From: Cyprinodon diabolis
Lineage: Eukaryota > Chordata > Actinopteri > Cyprinodontiformes > Cyprinodontidae
Direction of reading: 5' to 3'
Length of the DNA stretch: 64,000 bases
Assembly (NCBI GenBank): GCA_030533445.1
Contig: CM060076.1
Span: forward strand, 23,732,603-23,796,602
Below, in pieces: positions 1 to 11,986 of the stretch (positions within the stretch are counted from its first letter, which is position 1; each line of letters opens with the position of its first letter). The notes below the pieces were generated by a model. It saw nothing but the letters and a program-made list of their open reading frames with translations. It searched no databases and had not been told where the DNA came from. The position numbers and the translations under genes were made by a program.

Positions 1-48
1 TGTGTACGTGTGCGTGTGTGTAAGTGGGTGTGTTTGTAAGTGTGCTAA
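1..48. repeat. TG-rich simple repeat
   Basis: Imperfect (TG)n tract with A and C interruptions at the window edge. It probably continues outside the window. Confidence 0.6.
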
Positions 49-3000
49 TATTTTAGTTGACTTACAGTACTGGACATACAGCAAACATGGCTGCTTGTCC
101 GATTAAGTGGAAAGACATTTTTTTTTTTTGTAGGTGAAATTTGCACGGGAAAAAAAAAATGAAATTTCACGATTTGAAGTTCCGGTCATCGTCTCAAAAC
201 TGCGTTGAAAACAGATTCAGAAAAGGGGTGTGAGCCCAGCTGACATACGTTGCAGTTTCTGTACGCAGCCTGATGCATGTGTGATAATTCCCTGGCTAAA
301 TTTGTAGAGAAATGTGTGCAGAAGGTGTGCCGGCGATGTTTACCGGCACCGCAGTACGGGTGTGGCAAAAGCCTGTTTATATAATCGATCTGTGTATTTA
401 ATAGGTGCATCTTCTCAGGTGTTGGAAGTTTATAGAAACCTTTTCAAGCATCCTGTGCTCTATAAACAATACATCTAGCTTTACAATAACACCCAGTGCT
501 CATAGCTTTGCTTCTAGATGTGCTTTGGGTAAAAAGATGAAAGATGGAGTTTTACTCCAACCCTTACAAAGTGAGAGTCTAAATAAAACAGCTGGGATTT
601 CAGATTTAAACCTGAAATACAAAAAAAAATATTCAATATTCATTGATATTCAAAATTAAATTACATGAATATAAACAATTAGGGTGGTGTACAAAGATCT
701 CTTACACTAAAACATGAAAATAGAGTAGAGGGAGTAGTTTCACAAGGCATATGGAAATGCAGTATTAATACAAAGAAAACAAGCTGATTTTATAAATTAA
801 TTTAGAATTAGGGCTAAACAATTTGGTAAAGAAAAAATGAAATTTCAATACTATTACTGGAACAAATAAAGCTGTTTGTTCTACTGTATGTGCCCATTTC
901 CTGCAACCGGATTTTATAAATCATAAGTGTGTGTTACTAGGAGCCATGCAAATTGCTTCATTGATCTAAAGTATTGTATAGATGGTTGTATTGCATAGAA
1001 AAAGTATATTAAAAAAGTCTATTTCTATGACATGGTTAGTTCAAAAGGAAAATAGAATCGCATAAATTCATTGTTTTAAATCTGCCGAATTATCAACCAG
1101 ATGAATCAAAAAGAAGCGTGAGCATGCGGGCGTTACCATGGCACCGCAGCAAGCTCTTCCACATCATTGCAGGATCCAAGATGTTAACATGATTGTCTTA
1201 TGGAATGATGTCCTACAGGAACCGATAATACGGTTCACTAACTGTCCAGATCTTACTGGTTTATTAAGAGTGACAGAATCACATTTATGTAGAAATATAA
1301 AGTAGAGTGAGAATTTATTTAACAACTATTGAGCTTTTATTAAATAAGCTTTTATATAGTGCAGAGGTGAATTTCGGTGCACTGTACTTTTGACAGTTTA
1401 TTGACGATAAAAAAAGATATATATATATGAGGACAATATAATTATAAGTGACTGATTATCCGAATATATACCTATACTATGTACTTCTGAAGGAAAAAGG
1501 CAAGACATATAGTTCATGTGTGCCTGCTTTTTATAGTCAAAATAGCTGTTCAACAAAATAAAAATCCAACACAAATTATCCCGAGATGTTTGTGACATGT
1601 TTAATAAAAGAATAGAGCTAAATTATTTCTGTTTTCTAATTTCTTTCCTCCTCTCTGTGCTCCCGACACAGATGATCTCCACCCTGCAGGCTGAATATTG
1701 CACAATACAAAGCATGAATCCGGAGCATTCATAATAATTCACCCAACACATATGGCATTCCTAACAGTTCTTCCAGTTAATTAGACACAGGGACATGGTT
1801 ATGAAAATATATAAATAATTTTCCAGTCCAAATTTAAGTAAAAAGAAGAAAAATAATATTAATTATCAAGGGTTGTATTAATGGAAAAAATCCTAAAATA
1901 AAAGCAGCATTGAAAGCAGCCGTTGGGTGAAAAAGGAAGACCAAGACCAGCAGTCTTTCCACATTTTACTGAAGTTTAGAGAAATGTTCTAAACATGACC
2001 TCACAGCAGCTTTTACACCCGCTTACACATTGCAAGGATTGCTTAGCCCCTAAAGATCCACAGATTTTACACAAATTTCTGGTTAGTTCTGCATGATTTC
2101 TACATGATTGTGGCAGGATTAGGTTAATTGGATGCTCTAAAGTGTCATTAGGCACTGAGAGAGCGCCAACATGGTTCTGTGTCTCTGTGACACTGAATAT
2201 ATATATTCAGTATAATATATAATTTACAGGATATAAGATTATTCATTGATAATAGTAATAATAATAATACAGATACATATTTTTAAAAGGCTCTGTAACT
2301 GCTACAATAAAGGTATTAATCCGCATACCTCTCTAATGTTTTATTTTGCTGCTCTATTTCCTGAAGACCCTTTCCCAGCTGTAAAAACCCTGCTATCATC
2401 TCACCAAAGCAACAGCAGCTTTTATCCGTTCCTCCACAAAAGCCCAACTGAAATACTGATGCCAATCTGTGACAGGTGTCTTTCTGCTGCAAGAATTACC
2501 CGAACAAGAATAAACTGCCAGCATGTTCCTGAGTGACTTCTAAAAGAGATGCCAGATGGTGAAAATTTTCACCAAATATCTCAGTTTGCCTTCAATTAAC
2601 CTATAAAACAACAAAAATATAAAAATGAATTACGTCGTTAAACCTAATCCAAAGACGTTTTCGTTGAGCCGCCTGTTTTTTTGCAAAGATTTATAAAACA
2701 AATGCATAGAAATGCTGAGATAAAGCATCTATTTAGAGCTGTGATTAATGTGTTTGCACTTGTCTCATATTTACATGTTTTCCCGCATCTTGCAATAAAA
2801 TCTCTGTTTTCTTGTTTCATTCACAGTGCTGCTTTTATAGCTGTGTCAAAGCAACGTTAAAACATCGATCTACTTCCTGGAGCATTGAATACTATGACAA
2901 ATGTTTTTTTAAAAAGCTGCTTTCGGTTTTTCTTTGTCTTTACTCTAAGCTAAATACTATAAAAATGTTTTTTTCATTGTCAGTCTTTGCAGAAGCTAAA

Positions 3001-5017
3001 TTCATATTCAGTTTCGCTGTGTTTGTATCACTCCTCCTCTCTCTGTCCCTCTCCTCTCTCCCACATACCTCCCACACGATCAAGCATGCTTTATGTGTTT
3101 CTGCACGTTTGCCTCTTGCACACAAACATCAGATTTCCTAAAAGTACAGATCAGGAACTGTAACAAGCTGAAGACAAAAATCCGTCACATATTTGAGATT
3201 TTCACGGCCAGTTTTATCTGGATGAATAAGAAAATAAAAATAAAAAAGCAATGGATGGAAATATGCAAAACACAACACAAACCCTATTCAAATGTTTAAG
3301 CCGAATTCATTTAAACAAATAACTAATACAACAGCAGGGCGAGTGGAGAGGTGTGATTCAGGTGCAGTCTTTCAGGAAACTTCTTTAAAAAGGATAAATT
3401 CTTACTTATGGAAAAGAATGTAAAATCAGCCTGACAATCCTTCCTTAAGGTTCGAAAGAAAGTGAAATGATTTCGTAAAAAGCTGCCACCCACACACCTC
3501 ATACCCAAAAAAAAAGGCCCCGGCTTTTAAACTGCATTAGGATGCAGCAGCTTTATGTGTAAGCCTCATACCTTCACCTGGTTTTATCATCTGCACCATC
3601 TCACAAAGGTTCAGAACGACACAAGAAGCGCACAGCGAGGTCTGTTAGCGGTGAGGTAACTCAGGCAGAGGTCTTAGGGCCATTCGATGCAGAAGCATCC
3701 AGAAACATTCATGGGTAATTCAGAAATATCTACAGAGGAGGGATTTTTGTAGCAGTTTCCTCAATTTATCGAGCTTTATTTCACCTGATTCCAAGCAAGT
3801 ACAAACACTTTAGGGATGTGATTAGTAAATCTTTGATAAATCTAACTGGTTTATGCAGTAAATGAGTTGTGTAACAGATTGATAGGAGCAGCTTTTCACT
3901 CAGCGAGTCAAATAAGTCATGGTAAACTTTTTCTAGAAAGTAAAAGAAAAAAATGCACTTCCAAGAATCTCAGAAACAATGTTTACAATGGAAATGGAAC
4001 AGGTTTGTGCTTAAATTCTTCCTCTTTAGCTAAGCAAAAAGGCTGCAGAAAGCCTGCTAATCAAAACCAGGGGTGAAGAATGTTAAGAAAAGGTTAAACA
4101 CAAAACGAAGGATCAGGGGATCAACAAAGTTAGTACAAACTATGAGTCAAAAAGAGGGAACAAATACAAAATATCCTGGTAATTAATCTGCTACCAGCTG
4201 AGGCAGAAGAATAATAAAATCGAACACTAGTTTCCTGACAGCAGAAAAATACATGCAAAATAGAACCATGTCATCATGTGTTTAGAGTATTTAGAGTATT
4301 TTGCATCATTGACGGCCACAGTTAATTAATTTAAATTAATACATACTTTTCATTTAAAGGTCAAAATCAAATATAAAAAAAAGTTTATAAAACAGGAACA
4401 ACCACAGATACCAATTACCACTGTTGTGCATGAACACATTCCCGAGTGGAGCTCACTTTTTTCAGAGAAACACTCGCACCTTCTATTTTTACCATCTTTA
4501 AGGACTCGATATATATCACAGATCTCCTCTCTTGCTTTCAACCTGCCTGCATCACCTTTATGATTATTATTTCACCTGAAAATGTAAAAACTAATTAAGT
4601 ATATTTTCTGTTAATGTAATGTTTGCAGGCAGGAGAAACAGTAGAGCAGAAAAGCTGCAGCTACATTTTAGCAGATTTTCTCTCCCAGATCATCGTAGAA
4701 ATAAGTAGCCAAAATAACACTACTATGATTAATTATTTAGGTTATTCAGCATGATTGACGGTTTGGTCAGCTCGTATGTTCAAGATTAATCCGAACTGAA
4801 ATAAAAAGAAAAGGGGCAGCTTTTTCATTCCTTTAAGACCTTATAATATATAAACCACATTGAATTATTTTGCTTTTATGGCCACATAATCATTTAGAAA
4901 CAGCAGTAAATATCTAAATCTTTCAAACTCTAAACTTTCATTATCTGCCAGTTATTCATTATTACTCTGTGTTGACTATGCAGTAAGTTTAAACGGACTA
5001 AAAGGTATCAGCAAATA
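49..5017. other. Long AT-rich non-coding stretch, probably itpkb intron
   Basis: No exon or known repeat is recognised here. I looked on the minus strand for the continuation of the inositol-trisphosphate 3-kinase catalytic domain and found nothing. Because the last visible itpkb exon ends in a good splice donor at 7896-7891, this stretch is best read as part of a large intron. An 18-bp perfect palindrome built on (AT)n lies at 2193-2210. The ORFs here are short, lack family motifs and look like chance. Confidence 0.5.
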
Positions 5018-5217
5018 CAGTGGGGCAAAAAAGTATTTAGTCAGCCACCAATAGTGCAAGTTCTCCCACTCAAAAAGATGAGAGAGGCCGGTAATTTTCA
5101 TCATAGATATACCTCAACTATGAGAGACAAAATGAGGAAAAAAAATCCAGAAAATCACATTGTCTGATTTTTAAAGAATTTATTTGCAAAATATGGTGGA
5201 AAATAAGTATTTGGTCA
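5018..5217 (+). repeat. Left terminal inverted repeat of Tc1-like copy 1
   Basis: About 200 bp, complementary to 6412-6611. It contains the outer CAGTGGGG end and an inner block ending TATTTGGTCA. Confidence 0.9.
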
Positions 5218-5383
5218 GTTACAAACAAGCAAGATTTCTGGCTCTCACAGACCTGTAACTTCTTCTGTAAGAGGCTCCTCTGTGCTCCACTCGTTACCTT
5301 CATTAATGGCACCTGTTTGAACCCGTTATCAGTATAAAAGACACCTGTCCACAACCTCAAACAGTCACACTTTAAACTCCACC

Positions 5384-6395
5384 ATGGCCAAAACTAGAGA
5401 GCTGTCAAAGGACACCTGAAACAAAATTATAGACCTGCACCAGGCTGGGAAGTCTGAATCTGCAATAGGTAAACAACTTGTTGTGAAGAAATCAACTGTG
5501 GGATCAATTATTAGAAAATGGAAAACATACAAGACCACTGATAATCTTCCTCGATCTGGGGCTCCACGCAAGATCTCACCCCGTGGGGTCAAAATGATCA
5601 CAAGAATGGTTAGTAAAAATCCCAGAACCACACGGGGGGACCTAGTGAATGACCTGCAGAGAGCTGGGACCAAAGTAACAAAGGCTACCATCAGTAACAC
5701 ACTACGCCGCCAGGGACTCAAATCCTGCAGTGCCAAACGTGTCCCCCTGCTAAAGCCAGTACATGTCAAGGCCCATCTCAAGTTTGCTAGAGAGCATTTG
5801 GATGATCCAGATGATGAGTGGGAGAATATCATATGGTCAGATTAAACCAAAATAGAACTTTTTGGTAAAAACTCTACTCTACTACTAGAATGCTGAGTTG
5901 CATCCAAAGAACATCATAACTACAGTGAAGCATGGGGGTGGAAATATCATGCTTTGGGGCTGTTTTTCTGCTAAGGGACCAGGATGACTGATCCGTGTGA
6001 AGGAAAGAATGAATGGGGCCATGTATCGTCAAATTTTGAGTGAAAACCTCCTTCCATCAGCAAGGGCATTGAAGATGAAACGTGGCTGGGTCTTTCAGCA
6101 TGACAATGATCCCAAACACACCGCCTGAGTAACGAAGGAGTGGCTTCGTAAGAAACATTTCAAGGTCCTGGAGTGGCCTAGCAAGTCTCCAGATCTTAAC
6201 CCCATAGAAAATCTTTGGAGGGAGTTGAAAGTCCGTGTTGCCCAGCGACAGCCCCAGAACATCACTGCTCCAGAGGAGATCTGCATGGAGGAATGGGCCA
6301 AAATACCAGCAACAGTGTGTGAAAACCTTTTGAAGACTTACAGAAAACGTTTGATCTCTGTCATTGCCAACAAAGGGTATATAACAAAGTTTTGA
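5384..6395 (+). pseudogene. Tc1-like transposase pseudogene, copy 1
   Basis: Translation starts [11 protein letters not shown] in a good ATG context (ccaccATGG). A paired-like helix-turn-helix region follows ([18 protein letters not shown], then a second DNA-binding segment [15 protein letters not shown] and ISNTLRR), then the start of the catalytic domain ([20 protein letters not shown]). It is broken several times. A TGA replaces the Arg codon at 5417-5419, and copy 2 still has CGA there. A TAA follows IIWSD at 5843-5845. The frame is lost after GKNST, where residues seem deleted, and a TGA interrupts the HTA...TKEW region near 6127. The C-terminal end ([11 protein letters not shown] then stop) is recognisable. 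It cannot make active transposase. The intact length would be about 340 residues, from general knowledge of the family. Confidence 0.92.
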
Positions 6396-6411
6396 GATGG
6401 ACTTTTGTTAT

Positions 6412-6611
6412 TGACCAAATACTTATTTTCCACCATATTTTGCAAATAAATTCTTTAAAAATCAGACAATGTGATTTTCTGGATTTTTTTTTCTCATTTT
6501 GTCTCTCATAGTTGAGGTATATCTATGATGAAAATTACCGGCCTCTCTCATCTTTTTAAGTGGGAGAACTTGCACTATTGGTGGCTGACTAAATACTTTT
6601 TTGCCCCACTG
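6412..6611 (+). repeat. Right terminal inverted repeat of Tc1-like copy 1
   Basis: Inverse of 5018-5217; begins TGACCAAATACTTATTTTCC and ends CCCCACTG followed by the TA target site. Confidence 0.9.
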
Positions 6612-6613
6612 TA

Positions 6614-7391
6614 CATACAAAGTCTTAATTAACTTCTCTTTAGTCAATATTTTGTTTTTTGCGTGAGAAAAGATGAACATAAAACCTTAAAGGTGGATTA
6701 CAAATAAAGCAAAGGCAAATTCTATATGCTGGTTAAAAAATAACATCATCAACTATGTATTTTTTTTAAACTTACTTCAAATAATACATGATACATTTTT
6801 GTGTTTCTGGTTAACTGTGAACATGAACTGGTTTATTTCAACCTGGGGAACTGATTCCTGAACTAGTTGTTTAGCATGAACTGGAACAACAAAGGATCAC
6901 CAGATCAAAACCTCTACTGAGGTCACATGCAATAATAGTGCATTTAAGATTGCACAAGGTTTCACAACTTTCTCATTGTCACAGCATCGCTGGACACCGT
7001 ATGAATACAACAAAAGAACAGCTTGGATTGCAATAAATTAAATGGGAACAATGCATTCTGGGTTGTTATGCCAGTGATACAGCTGGAAATCTGGTGATCT
7101 GGTGAAACTGTCCCTTTACACAAACAGCATGTTGCCAAATGCCATTTGTATTTCTTTTTTTACTCTTATTAAATTAGTTAGATAAAATAAGAGGATTTTA
7201 TATTCTTAAGTTGGATTCTGTGTTTTCAATGAGCCTGAACCACAAATACTTAATATTCCCTAATACTGCTCAACCCCAGACCATTTACCTCATACTTTTC
7301 TCCACTATGGTATTAAAAACAAATTCTAAGATAATAGCTTTACTTATTTACCTCTACATAAGTTTTTTCTTTGCTCTGAGGGCGATTTTCT
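6614..7391. other. Non-coding stretch between two transposons
   Basis: AT-rich and without recognisable exons; presumed itpkb intron. I see nothing specific in it. Confidence 0.4.
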
Positions 7392-7399
7392 GTCTAGAT

Positions 7400-7749
7400 T
7401 AGGGCTGCAACTAACGATTATTTTGCCAATCAATTCATCTTTCTTATTTTTTCTGTTGGATAGCCAAAGATTCTTTAAAGAAGACTTTTTACGAAACTAA
7501 ATCAGGTGAAACTCAAACTTCTCCACTTGAGGAGTTCTGGACAGAGCATTTTTGACAGACGAAAGTTTTCTTTTTTTATCTTAAATGCAAAATTTTTCTA
7601 GATTTTTTTAGAATCTTGGTATAATTACTGATCTAAGTGGGTTTCTCTGTCAGCTAAAGACATGTTTTAGAGTATCTATACTCCAGTTAACGAATAATCG
7701 ATTACTAAATTATTTCACGATTATTTCAATAATCCAATTAATTGTCTCA
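7400..7749 (+). mobile_element. hAT-type MITE, right end lacking the terminal GCCCTA
   Basis: Begins TAGGGCTGCAACTAACGATT, the same terminus as the elements at 51536 and 55948. It shares interior sequence with 55948-56318 (GGATAGCCAAA, then AGGTGAAACT and CACTTGAGGAGTT). An 8-bp direct repeat GTCTAGAT flanks it at 7392-7399 and 7750-7757, as expected for hAT transposition. The right end stops at TTAATTGTCTCA, whereas the 55948 copy continues to TTTCAGCCCTA, so the last six bases of the inverted repeat are missing next to an otherwise clean target duplication. It is 350 bp and non-coding. Confidence 0.85.
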
Positions 7750-7896
7750 GTCTAGATGTCTTTGTCTATTATGCATTTGGTAAAAAATAACTGTTCCATT
7801 TCCATAAAGATAAAAGTAGTTGCTGTACAGGCCTCAGCAACAAATCCTTGAGGAACTCCACAAGGAAACAAGCAAGTAAACTTTTCGTCTACTTAC

Positions 7897-8808
7897 CGCT
7901 CTCTGCTGAGAACTGAGATGTGCAGGGTTGAGAAGATTTTCTCCCTTCTCCGTATCACTGGAAACATCATCCTCTGACTCCTCCCAAGATGAGGAGAAAC
8001 CAGCTGAGGAGGCAGAGGAAGAGGACAGCTTCCTGAGGGCTCGAGTGGAGGAATATGGAACAGGGCTGGAACTGGGGCTCGGCGATCGGGACAGTCCCCG
8101 TTCTGAGCCTGAGCCTTCAGTAGTTTGAGACAGACCCTCCAAACCGTGATCAGTGACTATGACAGCAGGGATGGAGGGTGTTTCCAGCAAGCTCAGCTTC
8201 AGGTTATTACTGTTTTGTGTTTGAGGTAAAGCAGTGGTTTCAGTGAAATCATTCAACATTTTTCCTTCAGTCTGAATCAGCACATTAGATTGCCACTGAT
8301 CATCTCTTTTTGTCCGTTCTGTCTCCTTTTCTATGTTTTCCACATCCTTCTCTTCCTCCTTTTCTTTCAGTTTTTCTTTATTCTGCTCATCTGTAGCTGA
8401 GTGTTTTTCTGAGGCTTCAGGTGAACCATGAATAATCCGTTTTTCCAAATAGGGATTTTGAACATTTGATTCCGACAGGCAGTCATTTTGATCAATCAGT
8501 GTCTTGTTCTCTGCGTCTGACTTTGTAGAGCTGCTGTCCTTATCGCCCGCGTCCGTTCCCCCTTCCTTCCTTATTCTTTCAGTCATTCCTTCCTCCACCT
8601 CTCTGCCATTTTGTGTAACAGAAGGTACTTTATTCACTTGTGGGTGGGTCATTGGATTTTCAAGAACCGCGTTTCCTTTGCTGGGAGACAAAGGGGTTTG
8701 GCTCGTCGCTCGTCGGGTCGGTCGAGGGCTGCGCTGGAGTTCACTATTAAGGACCTGGGCCCGGATCCCAGAAATGTGGGCCTCGAATATGCCCACCTTT
8801 CCTCTGAC
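7897..8808 (-). CDS. itpkb: itpkb coding exon 4 (large exon)
   Basis: 912 nt (304 codons), phase 0 at both ends. The acceptor is ttctgtctttcag before VRGKVGIFEAHISGIRAQ, and the donor GTAAGT follows SSQQRA. The middle is low-complexity, acidic and Lys/Glu-rich (KEKLKEKEEEKDVENIEKE), typical of a disordered linker. The conserved SIPAVIVTDHG and LRKLSSSSASSAGF motifs lie near its C-terminal end. Confidence 0.88.
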
Positions 8809-11547
8809 CTGAAAGACAGAAATAACAAAAACGTCTCTAGTATAAATATCTATTATGATTCCAAACATTTTGCTGCCTGTAACAACCAGGGTATTATGGA
8901 ACGTCATCCCAGCATAGTAAATAAAGTATAATAGTAAATAAATAAGCATTTAGTGCATTCATGTTAAGGAAGTATGTACGCTGTTAAAAGACTCAACTGT
9001 CCATTTTTTTTATTTGTTTTAGTTCAGTGTGTAAAAATTTAACAAAATAAATTAAACTGTACATAAGAGCTTAAATTATAGTTTTCCTGCAAACTGGAGA
9101 AGTAAAATTACTCGATGAAAAAGGTGCCACAATAAGTCATGCTTTCCAAAAACTAGAAAGAAAAGTCTATATGTTATAAAGCTTCACCCAATAACATTCC
9201 TTATATTTTATCCATGCTTAAAAAATAACTTTTTTTGTTTTTATTAATAATTAAGAAGCAATTGAGAGAATAAAGGTCAGCTAGGCTTTTGGTGGCTTTT
9301 GATCAGATTAAAATAAAGAAACTAATTCTGGAGTTTTCATCAAACCATTAAAAAAGAGACTTGATTAAATGATCATATGAAGAGAAATATCACATAAAAA
9401 GTTTATAAAATCACCTCAACGTTTTGCAGCTCTCTGTGAATCCGAAGCAGATGTTCCTGTCGCTTCCTCTCGTCTCCTCTTGTCCCTCCTCCCGTCTCCT
9501 CGGGCGCGTCTCCGTCCCCTCTGTCTTCCCCGCTCAGGCGTCGGATGCGCTGGCCGACGTAGACTCCCAGGCGCTCAGGGCTTCGCGGCGAGGGAGAGCG
9601 AGGGCGAGCTGTGTCGCAGGGGGAGAGCAAATTTGGAGGGGGGGGGAAGACGAAGGCTTGGCCAAATGATCGGGGGCTTGTCTGAGGGGACATAATAAGA
9701 CATGAGGAGTCATTTGCAACAAGCTACAGTTGTTTTGATGCTTTTATAACAAATGTTTTACTCTTTGAAATGGTTTGGGATTTATTTGCGCAAATAAAAT
9801 ACTGTTTTTTTTTAATTATATATAGAGCCACTAATATATTTTAGAAGTATATCACTGCAAACTAAGAGTGAAGTAACATCTCATGATACCAAATCAGCAT
9901 CACATATTTGTCGAGTCAAAACATGATATATTTCCATCTAAGATATTAACACTTTAAAGCCCGATCCAAGAATAAAACAAAACAGAAAATTATTTTTTTT
10001 TGGTTTGAAGTCCTTATTTGCCCTTTTAACAAAATATCTAAAAAGAAAAAACAGAAATTGATGTTTGATATTAATAATTTATTTTCTATGCGATAAGTCA
10101 AGATTATTTTTTGTGTAGTCTTCTGCCCTCTTATATCAGGTATATCTGATTGTGTACAATAGAATTTTGAGCAAAGTTTTTACCATTAAATTATGCAAAA
10201 GGTGTCAGACGCAAAACATTTCAGAAACCGTATATATCAAATATGATACATTTGGCATTACAGGGTTAAAACATGTTACTTTTGTGCGAAACGGTAAAGC
10301 AACATTAAAAAATACATATATTTTTACAAAATCAATGCAGAATTTAATTGACACTTAATATTGATTACACACTAATTAAGAAAACTTACTGCAACTGATT
10401 TTCATCAGAAATAATTGGAAATAATACCAATTTCTTTTAAAAACAACTTGAACTCAGTTGATATTCAGATGTGTAAAAGTTAATCTGAATAGTTCCTAAT
10501 AGATTAGAGTGCTTATAACTAAGTTTTTTGTTTGTGAAGCTTTGAGACTATTTTTGAGGACCCACATAAAGAAGTGTTCTTAGATTGCCCAGAAACGTTG
10601 CTAAAATCTCACCCCTTTGAATTCTGGTGAACCTAATACCCTGTATCACATCTTCAGTCAGGTGTGTCATTTTACCCCTACTAGGTGTATATTAAAATAT
10701 AGTAACAAACATAAAGAAAAATCAAATGTTCTACTTCATTATAGAGGGTAAATCAAAGTAAAACCTATTATTATTATTATGGGTTTCCATAATAAATAGA
10801 ATAGAATAGAAAATCCCTTTATTGTCCCACAATTGTCTATTATTATAGAAAATATTACAAAAATTACAACAATTAAGTCACTTTACAAAGAAAATATAAT
10901 GTTTTGAAATTAACCTCAAGGAAACCCCACACCACAGACTCAGCCAAGTCAGCTTTAGTAAGTCACCGTGGGTAATCTAAAGGAATCTAACTTAGCGGCA
11001 TCCTTTTTCTAAACCCGCCTGCTGTATAGCATGAACTGTTTGCAGGTGAAATGGATGCGCTGTTCCTGCTACCTTAGGGCTCGTTGGGCTGTAGAGGCTT
11101 CCACCCAGTAACGAGCAGTAGGTGCTCCGATCTGGAACCGGCAGCACAGGTCGTCCGACTGAGGCAGCGTTTGTTCTAGAGGCGGCGTTAGAGGACCCTG
11201 GCTGGGAGTGAAACTGATTACTGCTGCAGAGGGAAGAGAAACATGACAGGGGTTTTTTTTTGTTGTTCTTTTTTTTTTTGTTAAAACCACAGATAGGGTC
11301 AAAAGTTACATTGCATGGTACTGTTATTAATAAAAAAAAGTCCAGTCTGATTGAAATTATTCATCTTTTACAGTTTAAAGCTTGAAAAAAAAAACGACAT
11401 TTCAGCAACTATTAATTCCTCTGCTCTAGTCTTTCCGCTTCTTATTTAGCAGAGCAACAAGACTTGTTTATGTTACACATTTTTCCAGCAGTCCTTGTAC
11501 CTGTTCATGACTCCAATGCCGTTCAGGTTCAAGGCAGAGGCTGCCAT
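7897..11547 (-). CDS. itpkb: Inositol-trisphosphate 3-kinase B, N-terminal half (four exons; catalytic domain outside window)
   Basis: IP3 3-kinases phosphorylate Ins(1,4,5)P3 to Ins(1,3,4,5)P4 and so shape calcium signalling. The B isoform has a long disordered N-terminal region, reported to contact F-actin, before the C-terminal kinase domain. Joining 11547-11501, 11223-11073, 9681-9415 and 8808-7897 gives 459 codons with matching phases. Four blocks resemble vertebrate ITPKB from memory: the start MAASALNLNGIGVMNS; a proline-rich FVFPPPPNLLSP; LRIHRELQNVE followed by VRGKVGIFEAHI; and SIPAVIVTDHG followed by LRKLSSSSASSAGFSSS and EESEDDVSSD. The last block precedes the kinase domain in the family. 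The visible part ends at a GTAAGT donor, and no kinase-domain sequence was found below 7891. ATG at 11547-11545 is chosen because it gives the conserved N-terminus. The isoform call rests on the N-terminal blocks; a diverged paralogue is possible. Confidence 0.88.
9415..9681 (-). CDS. itpkb: itpkb coding exon 3
   Basis: 267 nt, phase 0 at both ends. The acceptor is atgtcccctcag before TSPRSFGQAFVFPPPPNLLSP. It is rich in Ser, Pro, Arg and Gly, includes RSPSPRSPERLG, and ends LLRIHRELQNVE. The donor is GTGATT, which departs from consensus at +4 to +6. The exon is far more GC-rich than its surroundings, which explains the spurious plus-strand ORFs over it. Confidence 0.82.
10788..10860 (-). repeat. 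Retroelement 3' tail remnant
   Basis: An (ATAGA)n-like tract followed by CCCTTTATTGTCCCAC resembles the inverted 3' tail of L2/Rex1-type LINEs or derived SINEs in fish. It lies in the intron between exons 2 and 3. No coding part is visible. Confidence 0.45.
11073..11223 (-). CDS. itpkb: itpkb coding exon 2
   Basis: 151 nt. The acceptor is a tandem CAGCAG (ctctgcagcag), so splicing can occur at either AG and would keep or drop one Ser, both in frame. The translation includes SNQFHSQPGSSNAASRTNAA and ends GGSLYSPTSPK at donor GTAGCA. This is not the longest frame in the region. It is the frame that joins both neighbouring exons in phase and extends the ITPKB-like SP-rich segment. Confidence 0.75.
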
Positions 11548-11668
11548 CCCCACGGCCAGGCCAGGGGCTTTGTGTGATGGGTACACATCTGCCAATGTCC
11601 CCTGAAGCTCCAGGGATGCCTGCCGAACAGCTCAGGGTTTTCTCTGCATCCGAGAAGCAACAGAACAT
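11501..11668 (-). CDS. itpkb: itpkb exon with start codon (5' UTR plus first 15 codons)
   Basis: An acceptor is read as tacctggcttcag before 11668. The main ATG is at 11547-11545 in the context GTGGGGATGG. The coding part is 47 nt and ends AACAG before GTACAAGG, leaving two bases (AG) of a split Ser codon. An ATG also sits at the very start of the exon (11668) in another frame. It would open an overlapping upstream ORF of about 57 codons that hits TAA just after the splice to the next exon. Confidence 0.75.
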
Positions 11669-11986
11669 CTGAAGCCAGGTAACTGGGACCACCGGAAAAG
11701 AACAGAAAGAATAAATTCACTTTATTCTGTTTAACTAATAAATATGCTAAACTGGAACAGGTGTCACTGGAAAAAGTTGTTTTAGAAAAGAAACAAAAGT
11801 GCAACGCAGACAATGATTACTCATGAGATGCTGTTGATAATAAGATATCAGAACATGTTATTTTAAGCTAGAAGTTCATCAAGTGAAAAGAGCACAAGGG
11901 AAAAGAAATGGCAGATAGAGAGTAATCAGGGGACAAATTCTACTGGAGGAAAAAACGTTGCTCACTTCAGTTGGTCTAAAAAAACA
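11669..11986 (-). other. itpkb: itpkb intron upstream of the start-codon exon
   Basis: The splice acceptor lies at its lower-coordinate end. Nothing else is recognised before the SINE. Confidence 0.4.

Larger units (their letters stand above)
5018..6611 (+). mobile_element. Tc1/mariner-like DNA transposon, full length, copy 1
   Basis: The element starts CAGTGGGGCAAAAAAG and ends in its inverse, CTTTTTTGCCCCACTG. It is flanked by TA on both sides (5016-5017 and 6612-6613), the target duplication of Tc1/mariner elements. Inverted repeats are about 200 bp each (5018-5217 and 6412-6611). The interior carries a broken plus-strand transposase. By coordinate counting the element is 1594 bp, the same as the copy at 39744-41337, to which it is very similar. 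Retention of both long inverted repeats and the TA duplication suggests a fairly recent insertion. It lies in the presumed itpkb intron, antisense to that gene. Confidence 0.95.

Noticed and set aside
5365..5832. 155-residue minus-strand ORF
   Set aside because: It is the antisense frame of the Tc1 transposase; the equivalent frame over copy 2 (40523-40990) is the same artefact.
8504..8931. Plus-strand ORFs over the large itpkb exon
   Set aside because: Antisense shadows; the minus-strand frame carries the ITPKB motifs and splice sites.
9424..9722. Several overlapping ORFs on both strands
   Set aside because: Products of a GC-rich exon; only the phase-0 minus frame joins both neighbours.
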